Made by a program: the position numbers and the translations under genes. A model generated the notes under the pieces. The model worked only from the letters and a program-made list of their open reading frames with translations. It was not told the origin of the DNA and did no database searches. A stretch of DNA of 64,000 bases from NCBI GenBank assembly GCA_002077045.2, contig KZ111148.1, forward strand, positions 1,260,885 to 1,324,884. The letters are read 5' to 3'. This document shows positions 11,094 to 21,387 of the stretch, piece by piece. The DNA is from Rachicladosporium sp. CCFEE 5018 (Eukaryota > Ascomycota > Dothideomycetes > Cladosporiales > Cladosporiaceae). The stretch's first letter is position 1. Every line of letters begins with the position of its first letter.

Positions 11094-12101
11094 ATGCCCT
11101 CAATTCACGAGCTCCACAGTAAGTCATGCATCGTGGTCCTGATCCCGGATGTAAAGAACGATCCGAATTGACTGAAGATGGCGCAGGGGTTGGGCGAAAC
11201 ATGATGAACGCCAAAAGGTCGCGTGGTGGGGGCGAACATGATGGCTACTGTGTCCAAATACGACTCAATACAGCACGCTCATCTGATTGACCTCTCCGAA
11301 GCGAGGCACATGAGATTAAGAAGCAGAATCACTACTTCAGAGCTGAGAGATCGCAACGTACGGTACGATCGTGGGCTGCTGACTTATGAGAATTGCAGCA
11401 CCCCAGAACTCTCCAATTTTGCAGTACAGCGCAACACCGTTACACCTGGAAGCAACTCAAAGGATGCGAAGCGGAACTTGATCCAGGCCCTACACCAGGC
11501 CGATGATAATCAGACATTCTCTCACCTCCTCGACCTCCCTCCTGAAGTCCGTGTCTTCATCTACGAGTTCCACTTCGCCAATTTCTTCGCTGAACACATC
11601 CACATGCCGACCAATCCGCCCCTAGCGGATGTCTCGCAACTGCTCCGCAAAGAAGTCTCTCCTATCTTCTACAGTATGTGTACCTTCCGCGTAGGCCTTA
11701 CGGCGCCTTCATAAAAGCACTGTCGACTCCACCCGAGATCGGCTTTCTTCTTCGGCACACTTGAGCCAGCTATGCTAAAACGCATCAAAAGTCTGTGCAT
11801 CTACATTCGGAACGCTGTAGACGACAGCTATTACGAAGAGGACCAGATCGTGCAGCTTGAGCTCAACAAGGACGGCTCTGAGTACAAGGTATGGATGCTG
11901 GAATGCACCTTTGGCTACAGTCAAGGGAAGCTGCGGTCTGCGGCGCGGGCAGTCATCGAGCAGAAGCTTCGCGGGGTTATGGATGGGGTTGTCGGACGTG
12001 AGTTGGATCAGGGAAAGTTCATTCTGGCCGACGTCTACAGGTTGGCGTGGGCTATGGATGATGCTTGGTCGCATGAAGCACTTCGTAAGTATTGCTACTG
12101 A
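11094..12101 (+). pseudogene. Array gene A, left copy: SAP-like + 2EXR/F-box-like, broken
   Basis: First member of a tandem family. The layout is a YWRL-type N-terminal motif, a SAP-like stretch (LTYENCSTPELSNFAVQR) ending in a Lys/His/Ala/Asp-rich helix, then an F-box/2EXR-like core (LDLPPEVRVFIYEF, later RKEVSPIFYSMCTFRV). Aligned with the right copy, exon 1 would be 11094-11118, then an intron with GTAAGT donor ending at 11186. Two lesions are seen: a 5-nt deletion at about 11250 just after the GY of the YWR motif, and a TCA-to-TAA nonsense codon at 11712-11714. The frame continues open to 12101 behind the stop. Family role is unknown; F-box-like proteins often recruit ubiquitin-ligase substrates, but no Skp1-binding F-box is proven here. 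Confidence 0.75.
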
Positions 12102-12450
12102 GTGACGAAGCATTTTCCGAGTCAGCCAAAGGGGCAAAGGTCACTTCGTCAGTTTGGTAAGCCGGCATGAGATCTCCCGTCTTTCCAGCTTCACTCCATT
12201 GACGGAACTCATGTACAGCGAAGTGAGTGAAGGCTCCAGCCGTCAGAACTCAACGTGTACGGTGGTTCTCATCCTCACTCACGCCATCACTATCAAAGGC
12301 CGAGATAACCTCGTACTTCAACACCCCAATTTCGAAAGACTACATATCGAGGCAGCAAGTAAAAATTGAAGTCCACAATAGTGTCTACTGGGTGCACACC
12401 TGAAAACACTCCGAATCACTCATAGTCCAACCACATCAGACACTACCAGC
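12102..12450. other. Spacer between array genes A and B
   Basis: About 350 bp, almost unchanged in the right copy (59460-59808). I see no gene, RNA or repeat in it; it presumably contains the promoter of gene B. Confidence 0.4.
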
Positions 12451-13500
12451 ATGGGTCTTTTCGACACGGAGGACGAAGATGTCACTCGCGAACTTAGGTA
12501 CCCTAAGAATATCGGTGCGTTGTATACTGCTGGTGGTGACCACGACAGCTACTGGCGCATGGCGCACTATCAGTTCGTCAAAAAGACTGAGCTCCTCAAC
12601 CTTGCGCAAACGCGCGGCATGAAGCATCTGGAAATCTTGAGCGTCGAGGAACTCAAAGACAGACATTGTCGTTTCTCTCGGGGAGATCTGGTCTACGACA
12701 ACTGCGACGTAGAGGAGATTTGCGGGTTCTTACAACAACGCAGCATCACCGCAGCGTTTCATGCAGAGGACCATCGCGCGGTAGGGGAACTCAAGAGCAT
12801 CATCTGCGGCTTAGGTGCTGTACGATTTCCATTCGAAGAGTGTTGTCCCATCAAAAGAGTCTTGATTCGCAGATTACACGCTACTGATGACAGTGCTGTC
12901 TTCAACCGCCTGCGAGACCTTCCGAGCGAGCTGCGCTCCATAATCTATGACCTGTACTGCTCGGGGTTTCCAGAACAGGAACTGCACGCACCGACGCAAC
13001 CGCCGCTAGCACGTGTATGCCGGCAATTGCGTCAAGAAGTACTCCCTGTCTTCTACAGCCAGTGTACGTTCCGGATCTACGCTTCATACCCACTTCCGAT
13101 CTGCCAGCTCGAGCTCAAATCAGCTCTGTTCTTTGCAGACATCGACCCTGGTCATCTGGCACTTATAATGAGTCTACAGATCTGCATACCTCAAGAGGAC
13201 GAAGACTATTCTGACGTGGGAACGATGAACTTCATTGACGCTGAAGTCAAGATCGCTAAGGATCGCGCAACGTACGAAGTGCGCGTGAATGAAGAGCTAC
13301 ACTGCTGGCTTAACATCAAGTCGCTAGACGAGTGTACGACGGAGCAAGAGCGCTGTGATATGGTCCAGCGACCGGTACAGAGCAAGCTCCAGTCTGTGAT
13401 GGACAGTGTCGTCGGGCGAGGGCAGTGTGGAGGGAAGCTGTGCAAGACTGACATTCATCGACTTGCCTGGGCTTTGCAAGAGGCTTGCGCGGATCTGTAA
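12451..13500 (+). CDS. Array gene B, left copy: SAP-like + 2EXR/F-box-like protein, intact
   Basis: The only array member open from start to stop, a single exon of 349 aa. Domain order: variable N terminus (MGLFDTEDEDVTREL), YWRMAHYQF motif near residue 34, a SAP-like segment near residues 75-100 (DLVYDNCDVEEICGFLQQR) linked by a longer spacer to an ATDDSAVFNRLRDLPSELR core, then IYDLYCSGFPEQELHAPTQP, the RQLRQEVLPVFYSQCTF block and a C-terminal helix repeated in all paralogs (LQSVMDSVVGR). Function is unknown. A nuclear or ubiquitin-ligase adaptor role is inference from the SAP-like and F-box-like look. The right-hand counterpart has at least four lesions. Confidence 0.7.
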   Translation: MGLFDTEDEDVTRELRYPKNIGALYTAGGDHDSYWRMAHYQFVKKTELLNLAQTRGMKHLEILSVEELKDRHCRFSRGDLVYDNCDVEEICGFLQQRSITAAFHAEDHRAVGELKSIICGLGAVRFPFEECCPIKRVLIRRLHATDDSAVFNRLRDLPSELRSIIYDLYCSGFPEQELHAPTQPPLARVCRQLRQEVLPVFYSQCTFRIYASYPLPICQLELKSALFFADIDPGHLALIMSLQICIPQEDEDYSDVGTMNFIDAEVKIAKDRATYEVRVNEELHCWLNIKSLDECTTEQERCDMVQRPVQSKLQSVMDSVVGRGQCGGKLCKTDIHRLAWALQEACADL

Positions 13501-14059
13501 AGCAGGATCGGGAGGAGAGACCGAAGTTTCGCAGATCTGTTGGATCGGTTGGTGTCCATTGCTGCGAATGGTGCTTTGGCATGGTCTGTCAATGAGCAAG
13601 TCTGACTGGGGACTGCCTGAGACTCGGCCGGAGAGGGTAATCATCAGAACCGTGATAATGATCTGTGGTGGACGAAGGTCGGTAGCGGGTGAGGTATCAG
13701 AGGGGGTGCAGAACTAGATCAGTGGGCGGAGCCGCCTCCTTGTAGCGTACTGCAGTGTTGAGTGGCAAAGCCAGAACATTGGCATCCAACCTGTGTTACC
13801 GGTAACACAGCTGAGCCGAGCGCCGAGTCCCTCTCGTGTCTCACTCCATCTTTCATGAGATTGAACAAAAACTTGAATTACTATCTCTAGTCTAGCGTGA
13901 AGCACTTCGCCTTGGGAGGCTACGCTAATAGACTTCACACCCGTTGACGCTTCATTATCACCCCACACTGGAGCAGCGTGTCAATCGTACTGGTCGAAAT
14001 AGCGTCGGTCAATATTTTAACTGAGGACGCACTCTCTCGTGGCAGAGACCTTCTCGAAC
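13501..14059. other. Spacer between array genes B and C
   Basis: About 560 bp with no supportable gene; conserved in the right copy at 60858-61417. It carries the short near-palindrome TGTGTTACCGGTAACACA at 13791-13808, altered in the right copy (TATAGG in the centre). Confidence 0.4.
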
Positions 14060-14961
14060 ATGATCGAAGGCTGGCGAGATGGCTACTGGCTAGTGAGAGC
14101 CTAGAGAACTCACAAGCGTGACGACGCCATGTATTTGGGCCGAAGGCGCGGAATGAAGCTGGCGGAAACCCTGGATCAGCCCGAACTCGGGGACAGGCAT
14201 CGACGTTATGCCTGCGGCTACTTGACGTATGATAATTGCAGCTTTACCGAGCTCAAGCCATTCAGGTGCCAGCGTGGTCTCGCAGGGAGGCTTTATACGA
14301 ACGAACCAGAGGCAATCCGCCAGCTTCATACCGCCGATGACGAGGCTACTTTCTCGTTTTTCTTTGCACTTCCGAAGGAGCTTCGGATCCAGATCTACGA
14401 GTACTACTGCAGCCAATTTAATAAGGATGTACTCTATGCTCCGGCGCAACCACCACTCACTGGCGTATCCCGTCAGCTACAGCGAGAAGTGCTGCCACCT
14501 CAGTCTTTTACAACCGCTGTATCTTCAACCTTCACGTAGCACAGTCGTCGACGGCTCCGACATGTCATATAGTAGCCGAGACCGCTAAATCCTCTCAAAC
14601 CATGGGATCAGATGATCTGGCACTCGTCCGGAATATACAACTCTGCATCAACTTCGATGGTGAGGTGACGTCTGAGCAATCCGAAGCCTCACTGGAGTTC
14701 GTCGAAGAGTGCGCTGATATCAGAATGGCTCAGGACGGGTGCTCGTATGAGCTCGAAGTGGATGTCTCTGGACACGAGAAGAGTCAACTTCATTGGGAAT
14801 TGGAGAATGAGCGGCCAGGGCCATATTGGAAAGACTTCAAGGTATTCCAGCGGGTCATAGAGGATGCGCTGCGACCTGTGCTAGATGGTATTATTGGGCG
14901 GCATGAGAATAGAGGTAAGCTATGCATGGAAGATCTCACCGAGCTTGCGTGTGCCTTGTAA
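14060..14961 (+). pseudogene. Array gene C, left copy: SAP-like + 2EXR/F-box-like, broken
   Basis: Same family as A and B, recognised by DGYWLVRA near the start, LTYDNCSFTELKPF, ADDEATFSFFFALPKELRIQIYEYYC and APAQPPLTGVSRQL. Lesions: TAG at codon 15 (14102-14104) where the right copy has TAC; a shift of frame near 14500 caused by about 5 extra bases just before the FYNRC block; and a CAA-to-TAA change at the very end (14959-14961) that removes the last residues kept in the right copy. The C-terminal frame is otherwise open from the ATG at 14602. Confidence 0.72.
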
Positions 14962-15267
14962 GAATGCTGGAAGTACGACGTCGTAGAGACGTGAATTTAC
15001 TCCGCCGTGACTGGGCGCGTGCAAGGCTACATATAGCGCAGGCAGTGCGCAAGATCGTATCGGTTCAAGACTCGCTTACATTTTCTTTTAGCGTCCAGTG
15101 CGATCTCCCTAGGCTTCACTTCAGTACTCTTCACTTCACTTACATGCCAATGATGCTCGTGGACTCACTCCGAACGGGAGACCGCCAATGAGTCTATTTT
15201 GATTTCGGACTGATATCACTTCGCACGTAGCACTCACCACTCGACCACAACTCGCCCATCTTAGGCG
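14962..15267. other. Spacer between array genes C and D
   Basis: About 300 bp with no gene. It contains short direct repeats of CACTTC-type (CTTCACTTCAGTACTCTTCACTTCACTT at about 15115-15142, given here only as a repeat description). Confidence 0.35.
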
Positions 15268-16265
15268 ATGGAGCCGCACACCAACCAGAGCGACGTTCTC
15301 CGTGGCTATTCCACGCGGCAGACGGATGCATTCCTGGCAGTCGCCAAAGTGTCGTTAAGCATGCTCGCCCGCCATCAAAATGATTACTGGCGCATCACGA
15401 ACTACAGCGACTGGCAGCATGGGCGCATCATCTCCCTGACCCAAGAGCGCAAAATGAAGCTGGTAGAACCTCTAGGCCATCCCCAATTGTCGGATAGACA
15501 CCGTCGTTTTGACTGCGGCTACTTGACATACGACAACTGCAAACTGATCGAGCTCAACGGATTCTTGCAGCAGCGTGGTGTTGCACAGAATCCGAGTCCG
15601 AACAGGAAGGGAGCAATTCGGAAGCTCCACGCCGCAGACGACAGTGCAACATTCCGTCTACTTGACCTTCCAGCCGAGCTTCAGATCCATGTCGGTTAAT
15701 ACTACTGCTGGGGTTTTGGAGAGGTGCCGTTGTACGCTCCCAGCCAGCCACCGCTGGCCTTTGTTTCTCATCAGATGCGCCAGGTAGTACTCTCTGTGTT
15801 TTACAGCCAGTGCACCTTTCAACTCCTTGTGTCGTGGCCGAAAACGGGCTGTCGGCTAAAATACGACCTCATGCAGTTCTTCAGTGAGATGAAGCCTGCT
15901 GATCTGGCAGCTCTCAAGAGGATAAGAATTTGCATGTCCAGCGAGAACGAAAACCGGGACAACCCTTCCGATCTGACAACGCTCATCATCGCCGTCGAGA
16001 TCCAGCTCGCCCAGAAGGGCACATCCTACAGACTCGAGGTAGACGGAGACATGCACGATGAACCGTGCCTCGGAAGTCGGCTGAAAGAGGATCCCGGCAC
16101 GTTCAAGGGAAGGTCCAAGATGGTGCAGGAATGATCGAGGCCGAGCTTCGCCCGGTGCTGGACGACATTATTGGGCGGCAGGAGAGTCGGGCCAAGCTGT
16201 GCTTTCTTGATATACTCCACCTCGCGAGGGCTTTTGGATGGGCCTGGAAGGGTAAGATCAAGTGA
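15268..16265 (+). pseudogene. Array gene D, left copy: SAP-like + 2EXR/F-box-like, broken
   Basis: Fourth family member: YWRITNYSDW, LTYDNCKLIELNGFLQQRG, LHAADDSATFRLLDLPAEL, then QMRQVVLSVFYSQCTF. A TAA at 15697-15699 sits where the paralogs have the Glu of the IYEYYC motif, so probably GAA to TAA. A 1-nt deletion at about 16131 (after MVQ) throws the last 45 codons, including the conserved VLDDIIGRQES helix, into another frame. Everything else is in one frame. It ends 17 bp from the RUD3 stop, tail to tail. Confidence 0.72.
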
Positions 16266-16281
16266 GCTCGAGCCAGCGTCA

Positions 16282-18239
16282 TCAACCACCACCAACCCCA
16301 CTCTCCTTCCTCCTCATCTCCGGACTCCTCCCGCCCTGCCTTCCCGGCCCCTCGACAGGACTCACAACTGCACTCCTGACACTCTGCGCCACACTGCCCC
16401 TGCGACTTCCTCCAACACTCCCAGCCTCCGCCTCCCTCTCCAAAAAGTCACTCCACAGCTCCGCCAAGCTCTCTCGACTGGCCCCGCCAGGACTCTCAGG
16501 CACAAACTCACCAAGCGTAGGCGTACTCGGCGTCCTCCGGAACGGACTGACAGGTAGTCTCAGCGTGCCTAATCCAGCTCCCGCGCGGAGCAAACCAGCT
16601 TGCTCTTTTTGCTGTTCTGTCCAGCCGAGCAGTGCAGCTATGAGCTGCAGGATCTGGAACTTCTTGGGATCACTGCGGTCTAGAGCCAAGAAGTGGAGGA
16701 AGTGGTTCGTGACTAGCTGGCGGTCGACGTTGTCTTCCGGCTTGCCGCGTTTGAGGAATCGGAGGGCTTTGGTGAGGTGGTCGTTTAGTATTACGGCTTC
16801 GTGACGGAGCTTGCCGATTAGGAGATTTTTTTCTTTGACTTCTTTCTCAAAAGGTATTGCACGATCGAGTTCGGCCTTCGTGATCTCGAGCTGTGATGTC
16901 AGACTTGTTGCGCTCTCTTCGGCACCTTTGACTTGTGATCTTAAGGCTTCTAGCTGTGCTTGGGACTGCTCGACTAGCTCTCGTAGCTCTCGTTTTCGCT
17001 CCTCCTGGACTTCTCGAAGTGCTCGCTGAAGACCGTCGACTGTGCTGCTCTGCGTCTCGACTTCACTTCTTACCCTCTCATAAGACTCCTGGTGATTGCT
17101 GATCTGGTCCTGCAGCTCCTGTGCTCGCTCATCGCTAACTTCTCGTTTTGCTCGCTCTTCGGTGAACAGTATCTCCCAATCCTGCATTGCCTGCTTTGCC
17201 ACTTCGAACTCTTCTCGTAGATACGCTTCTCGAGATACGAAGTCGTCTCGCTCCTTGACCCAATTGGATGTCGAGAGACTCATTCGCTGGCGTAGCTCGT
17301 TCAACTCCGTGGCTTGCGAGCTCAGCTGTTCGTTGAGCGAAGCCACCGTGTCCTGCAACCGCGAGTTCTCCTTGACCGTCCCACCATGTGTCCCCTCGAG
17401 CTCCTCGATCCTCCCGCGCGCCTGCTCAAGTTCTGCAGCATCTGCCTTAAGCCGCTCACCAAGTTGCGAGCGGATCGTGTTGACCTTGCCCAACAGGTTG
17501 CGGTACTGCGTCTCGGCCTGTTCTCGATTCGACTCTGACAGTTCGAGCTCCCCTCTCACACCCGACAGCTCCTCGCTGTGCTTCGACTGTAGTTGCTCCA
17601 ATGACTCTCGCAGATGCGTCACCTCCAGTCTCAAAGTCTCCCGCTCTTCCTGCAACGCGTCCAATCGAGAAGATGTGTCTGCCTCATGGGCACGTGTGGC
17701 GCCAGGGACATCTCGAGAGCCGCGAGTGTCCGCTACGCCCTCGCCATCTGCCTCTTCCGCCTCACTTTCGTCCTGCAGCGCAATGGTTGCATGCGACCCA
17801 TTCGTAACCGGCTGCTCCACATGCGTCTCGTCTGGTGACAGCGGCTCCGGAGGCGACGAAGGCATATGCAACGTGTCTTCGCCTTTCAATCGCTGCGGTA
17901 ATGACGCCTGTGTGGCAGGGCGTAAGCTCTCTGCTCCGCCGTTGGTATGTTCCTCCGCTGTTGAACGTACCACAGGCGTCTCGGGTGTATCGTCCACATC
18001 GTCGTCCTCCTCTCCCTCGCCGGCGACGTCTTTCGACCCATTCGTTTCTGCTACCTCGGAACCGGATTGTCCTTTGCCATTGGGCTTCTTCTTGCTCTTC
18101 TTCTTTTTCTTAGATGCTACTTGCCAGCCGCGTCAGCCGAATATTTGTAGAGCGGTTGATCGCTATGAACGGAGCGCTCGCAGAGAACATTACGAGACCT
18201 ACCAGACTTGCTAGCATCGTTTGTGACCGCCGAAGACAT
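16282..18239 (-). CDS. RUD3: Golgin Rud3 (GRIP-related Arf-binding domain), left copy
   Basis: Peripheral cis-Golgi coiled-coil tether recruited by the GTPase Arf1. Exons are 18203-18239 (MSSAVTNDASKS) and 16282-18116, with an 86-nt intron (GTAGGT donor, CTGAC branch, TAG acceptor); 623 aa in total. The N terminus is Lys-rich then acidic. Residues about 150-430 form a long coiled coil (LEQLQSKHSEEL, VASLNEQLSSQATEL and similar heptads). The GRAB block LTKALRFLKRGKPEDNVDRQ with VTNHFLHFLALDRSDPKKFQ is very characteristic of fungal Rud3, and ESLAELWSDFLEREAEAGS closes the conserved part. A second copy begins at 63629. Confidence 0.87.
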
Positions 18240-19360
18240 TATGTGACTGGGTTGTTGGAGCCCTGCGGCCAAGATATTGTCCCATGTACGTCAATGTTCA
18301 CTTTCGCGATGTGAAACGTGGCGGGCATGAAGCTTGAGGAGCCACTACATGTATGTTTCAGATTCTCACGGGCACACCAAGACACAAGATGCAATAACAT
18401 GTCACTTTCCAACCTGGCAGCGAAGACGCGAGATATACAGTAGAGAAGACGAAGCAATCCAGCATTGCAGCGCATGAATTGATCATCTTTCGCGCCCGCC
18501 TGAGCAATTCGCATCCCGAAACCCTAGCACGCAGCTGGTTGACATGGCAAAGACGATAGGACTCTCGAGTGACTTGAGACGACAGGAAGTCGTTGTTCAA
18601 AGGTAGCTACATCAGACTTTTGGAGGTTGCGATCAACGGTAGCTGCTTGTGTCTGACTGATGGCGAAGCTTGTGTGGTCGAGTAGACCGCTCCGCACGGC
18701 AGACCACGCCTCCTTGCTTTGCAAGAGCGCGGAGCAAGCGAGCAGCAATGGTGATGGCCCACCGCCTGACATGCTACGCACGAGCTCCTGCACTCGCTTC
18801 GCACCCGCTCCCGTTCCCAGTTCTGGTAACACGTGTGCCCATGACCGTGACCGTGACCGCCTATGAAGTCTTATGATCTCAACTTCCCCGTTGTTCATCT
18901 CTTGCGTCGACGCATTCATCGTGTATACTCAAGTAAAGAAACAAATTGAGTGAAATGTCCGCCTAAAGCGAACCCGCCAGCCCACAGAGATGGAGCGTCG
19001 GAATTATTGAAAGGCACTTGTACGTTCTCGCTCTGCCGGGAATGTGATTTCATCCATGGTTTTTGTGGGATGATGCAAGGGTATATGGAGAGACGGTATC
19101 ATTGAGAGAAAAAAGAAGAGCGCGAGATTCTGGCAGCAACATAGAGTGAATTGGACGCGGGACGGGAGGGCGGGCTTGGCAATGTGGCTTTAGTCATCGA
19201 GCGAGGATGCTCTCGGAGCTCACATTGCCATCATGATTGCCCTGCCCTCAGTCTTGCAACCCCCAAATCGTCCCGGCCGTGTTGCTCGGAGTAGTAACGC
19301 CGGTCCGTACGTCCTGGTCGCCCTATGGCTGTCCACTTGTCGCACTCAACGTCCGCAATC
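18240..19360. other. RUD3 upstream region, no supportable gene
   Basis: About 1.1 kb. A minus-strand ORF at 18524-18919 (starts MNASTQEMNNGEVEIIRLHR) is the only one of any size and has no recognisable domain. The 5' end must hold the RUD3 promoter. Otherwise nothing seen. Confidence 0.35.
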
Positions 19361-20044
19361 TCACGCTACATCATTCGTCCCTCCAGTCCCGTCGGCACCA
19401 TCACAAGCCGCCAGCAGTGCTTCGCCGTGTTCTCCTACCCAAAGGGCCTTCGCCTGACGGCGTAACTCTTCTAGCAGCATCTGCGTTTGCCGAAGCTGGC
19501 GGAAAGGTGTCAGAAGGACACCACGAGACATAGCGGCGGCCATGTCCCGCGACGATACCCATCCGGCCCTGAAAATGTCCTTCCATAACAAGCTACAGGA
19601 GCCATCTCCGATTCTTCCAGGGCCAGATTCACACTCCGCTAGACATTTGCGTTCCATGATCTTTGCATTTGCCACCAGACGCGTGTAGAAGTCTCTCCTA
19701 TCCAGTCGACGGAGGACGCGACAGGTCTGTAGGAATCGTGGGACTGTGCGGAACTCGGTCGTAAAGGCTTTCACATATTTGTCATGCTCCCTGCTGGTCC
19801 TGAACTCCGTTGCCTTGGCTGATATCGTAAAGTGGTCGTCATATGCGTGTCCGAGGATGTTGAGGATGAGCTCGATCGGTAGACTGCAGAGTCTGCTGTC
19901 TTGCTGTGGGTTGACTTGTGGACGGTTGCAGAATTGGACGATGGTGGGTGCCTACGCTCAGTCAGTACGACCTTTTTGTTCTAGAGTGAGCAAGGAATCT
20001 TCTCATACCAACGATGCGCTACCCATACTGGATTGCACGTCCAT
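19361..20044 (-). CDS. Small F-box-like protein, second array gene 1
   Basis: Exons 20009-20044 (MDVQSSMGSASL) and 19361-19951, with a 57-nt intron (GTATGA donor, CTGAC branch, TAG acceptor), give 208 aa. The F-box-like core VNPQQDSRLCSLPIELILNI (then LGHAYDD) lies near residues 25-50, and a second block VPRFLQTCRVLRRLDRRDF follows near residues 85-105. The remaining C terminus is helical and charged. The same two blocks recur in the next three minus-strand genes. Function is unknown; adaptor function in an SCF-type ligase is only a guess. Confidence 0.62.
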
Positions 20045-20480
20045 GACCGCTTCAGTCGTGTAGAGCAATGTAGCAGAGTGATGCACAAAAGAGTGACTGC
20101 GGTACCTGGTCAAGGTTCAAGTGTCAAGAAGCCACGTCGACGTGAGGAAGGAACGATCATGACAGTGGGCACTTCACTTTGCTTGCGTCACCGCTCACTA
20201 CTTCTGATCACTCCAGTGTGAGATAAGTGAAATGACAACGGTACAATAGTGAGGATAGTCGCTTGCTATGCGCTATCAAGTGACAGGCCCTTGCTGATGC
20301 ATGACAAGCATCCCTGATTTAGCACATAGTCGTTGTGAGTGCCCATTGCATGCTCCCCTGATCGACATGCGGTATTACTGCAGTCCTGCTCATCGACCCA
20401 AATATGACCCCTCAGTCTCTTGACGCAGATGAGCCAACTTCAACACAGCCACTGCAGCACTGCGCCGAGCATGCTTGAGC
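20045..20480. other. Spacer in second array
   Basis: About 430 bp between gene 1 and gene 2 of the second array; no ORF, RNA or repeat I can support. Probably the promoter of gene 1. Confidence 0.35.
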
Positions 20481-20918
20481 TCATGTCGACACAATGCCTG
20501 GGTGCTTGTTGCATTCGCACTGGTTGTTCAGCCACGGATCATCATCCACGATCACCAGCATACGCTCGATGAAACGCTTCAGCCCCAGATCTCGGAGCAA
20601 GCGACAGGTCTGCGCCAAGCGCGGTGTCTTGTAGAAGCGGGCGTACGCGGCATCGTGAGCAGCCGTTATTTCTTCAGTGTCTTCATAGGCGATGATCGAC
20701 GGTCTTAAGGTCTGGCTGTGGTCGATGAGGTGGTCGAAGATCTTGAGTAAAAGCTCGTCGGGGAGACTGCAGAGGCTGCTGTCGGGTTGTGGATTGACTG
20801 GCGGCCTTCTGTCTTCAGCCTGAGGGTTGATGTTCTAGTAGCTGGTTAGTCGATTTGCTGATCATACATCGTTGACGCAGTGTGATACGGTATGCGGTAC
20901 CGATGACACTGCAGCCAT
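20481..20918 (-). CDS. Small F-box-like protein, second array gene 2
   Basis: The long exon has no ATG and is easily missed. Exon 20901-20918 (MAAVSS) joins 20481-20819 through an 81-nt intron (GTACCG donor, CTAAC branch, CAG acceptor), giving 118 aa. The core VNPQPDSSLCSLPDELLLKI then FDHL is near residues 13-37, and the second block TPRLAQTCRLLRDLGLKRF near residues 70-90. It ends early compared with gene 1, so it may be a truncated paralog. The tiny first exon is inferred from frame and splice signals only. Confidence 0.5.
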
Positions 20919-21387
20919 AATGGTATATATGCTTCGGGGGTGTGGCAAGGTGGAAGTGGACCTTGAACACGGGAGTGCTCGTAGAGTGAAGGGAGAAAGT
21001 AGGCAAGCCTTTGAGGATGGCGATGATGACGACGCTACAGTGGTATGAGGAAGGAGCGATCAGACTTGCGGGTAACTCACTGCGAATGCTTCCCCGTTCA
21101 TTCTGCCCTCTCCTTCGTTTCTTTCCTACTTGTGAGGAGGTTGACGAAATGAGCTTGATGATCATGATCCACATGGTCCGTTCTCGCTGTGCGCCGACAG
21201 GAGCTTGATTCGTGTTCCAGCTCCTGATCACGTTCACGGCCGTCACCCAATACTCAGGCGTTGCGTCGAGCCACCATCCCCAGCAGAGTAGCTCCAGCCA
21301 CCTCCGACGTCAGCGTCTTTACCAGAGTGGCAAAGCAACACCATTTCAACCTTTGAACGGCGTTATCGCCGAATCTATCGCGGTCTT
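20919..21387. other. Spacer in second array
   Basis: About 470 bp between genes 2 and 3; the overlapping minus-strand ORF here (20815-21246) runs through the gene 2 intron and is not believable. Nothing else seen. Confidence 0.35.

Larger units (their letters stand above)
8090..16653 (+). repeat. Segmental duplication, left copy
   Basis: This block matches 55392-64000 in the same orientation and gene order: end of the unknown 666-aa gene, KGD4, MED18, array genes A-D, and the 3' end of RUD3. Coordinates differ by 47,302-47,363 because of small indels. Intergenic DNA is as well conserved as the coding DNA in the first half. The true extent is unknown, since the right copy is cut by an N gap on one side and the window end on the other. 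Sequence before 8090 and after 16653 may belong to it too. Confidence 0.95.

Noticed and set aside
16262..16804. Plus-strand ORF overlapping the RUD3 3' end
   Set aside because: Shadow frame; no domain, and it overlaps strongly conserved minus-strand coding sequence.
17096..18214. Plus-strand ORF of 372 codons antisense to RUD3
   Set aside because: Ser/Arg/Leu-rich shadow of the coiled-coil codons; the minus strand encodes a diagnostic Rud3 protein.
20815..21246. Minus-strand ORF of 143 codons
   Set aside because: It spans the predicted intron of F-box-like gene 2 in another frame and lacks any domain.
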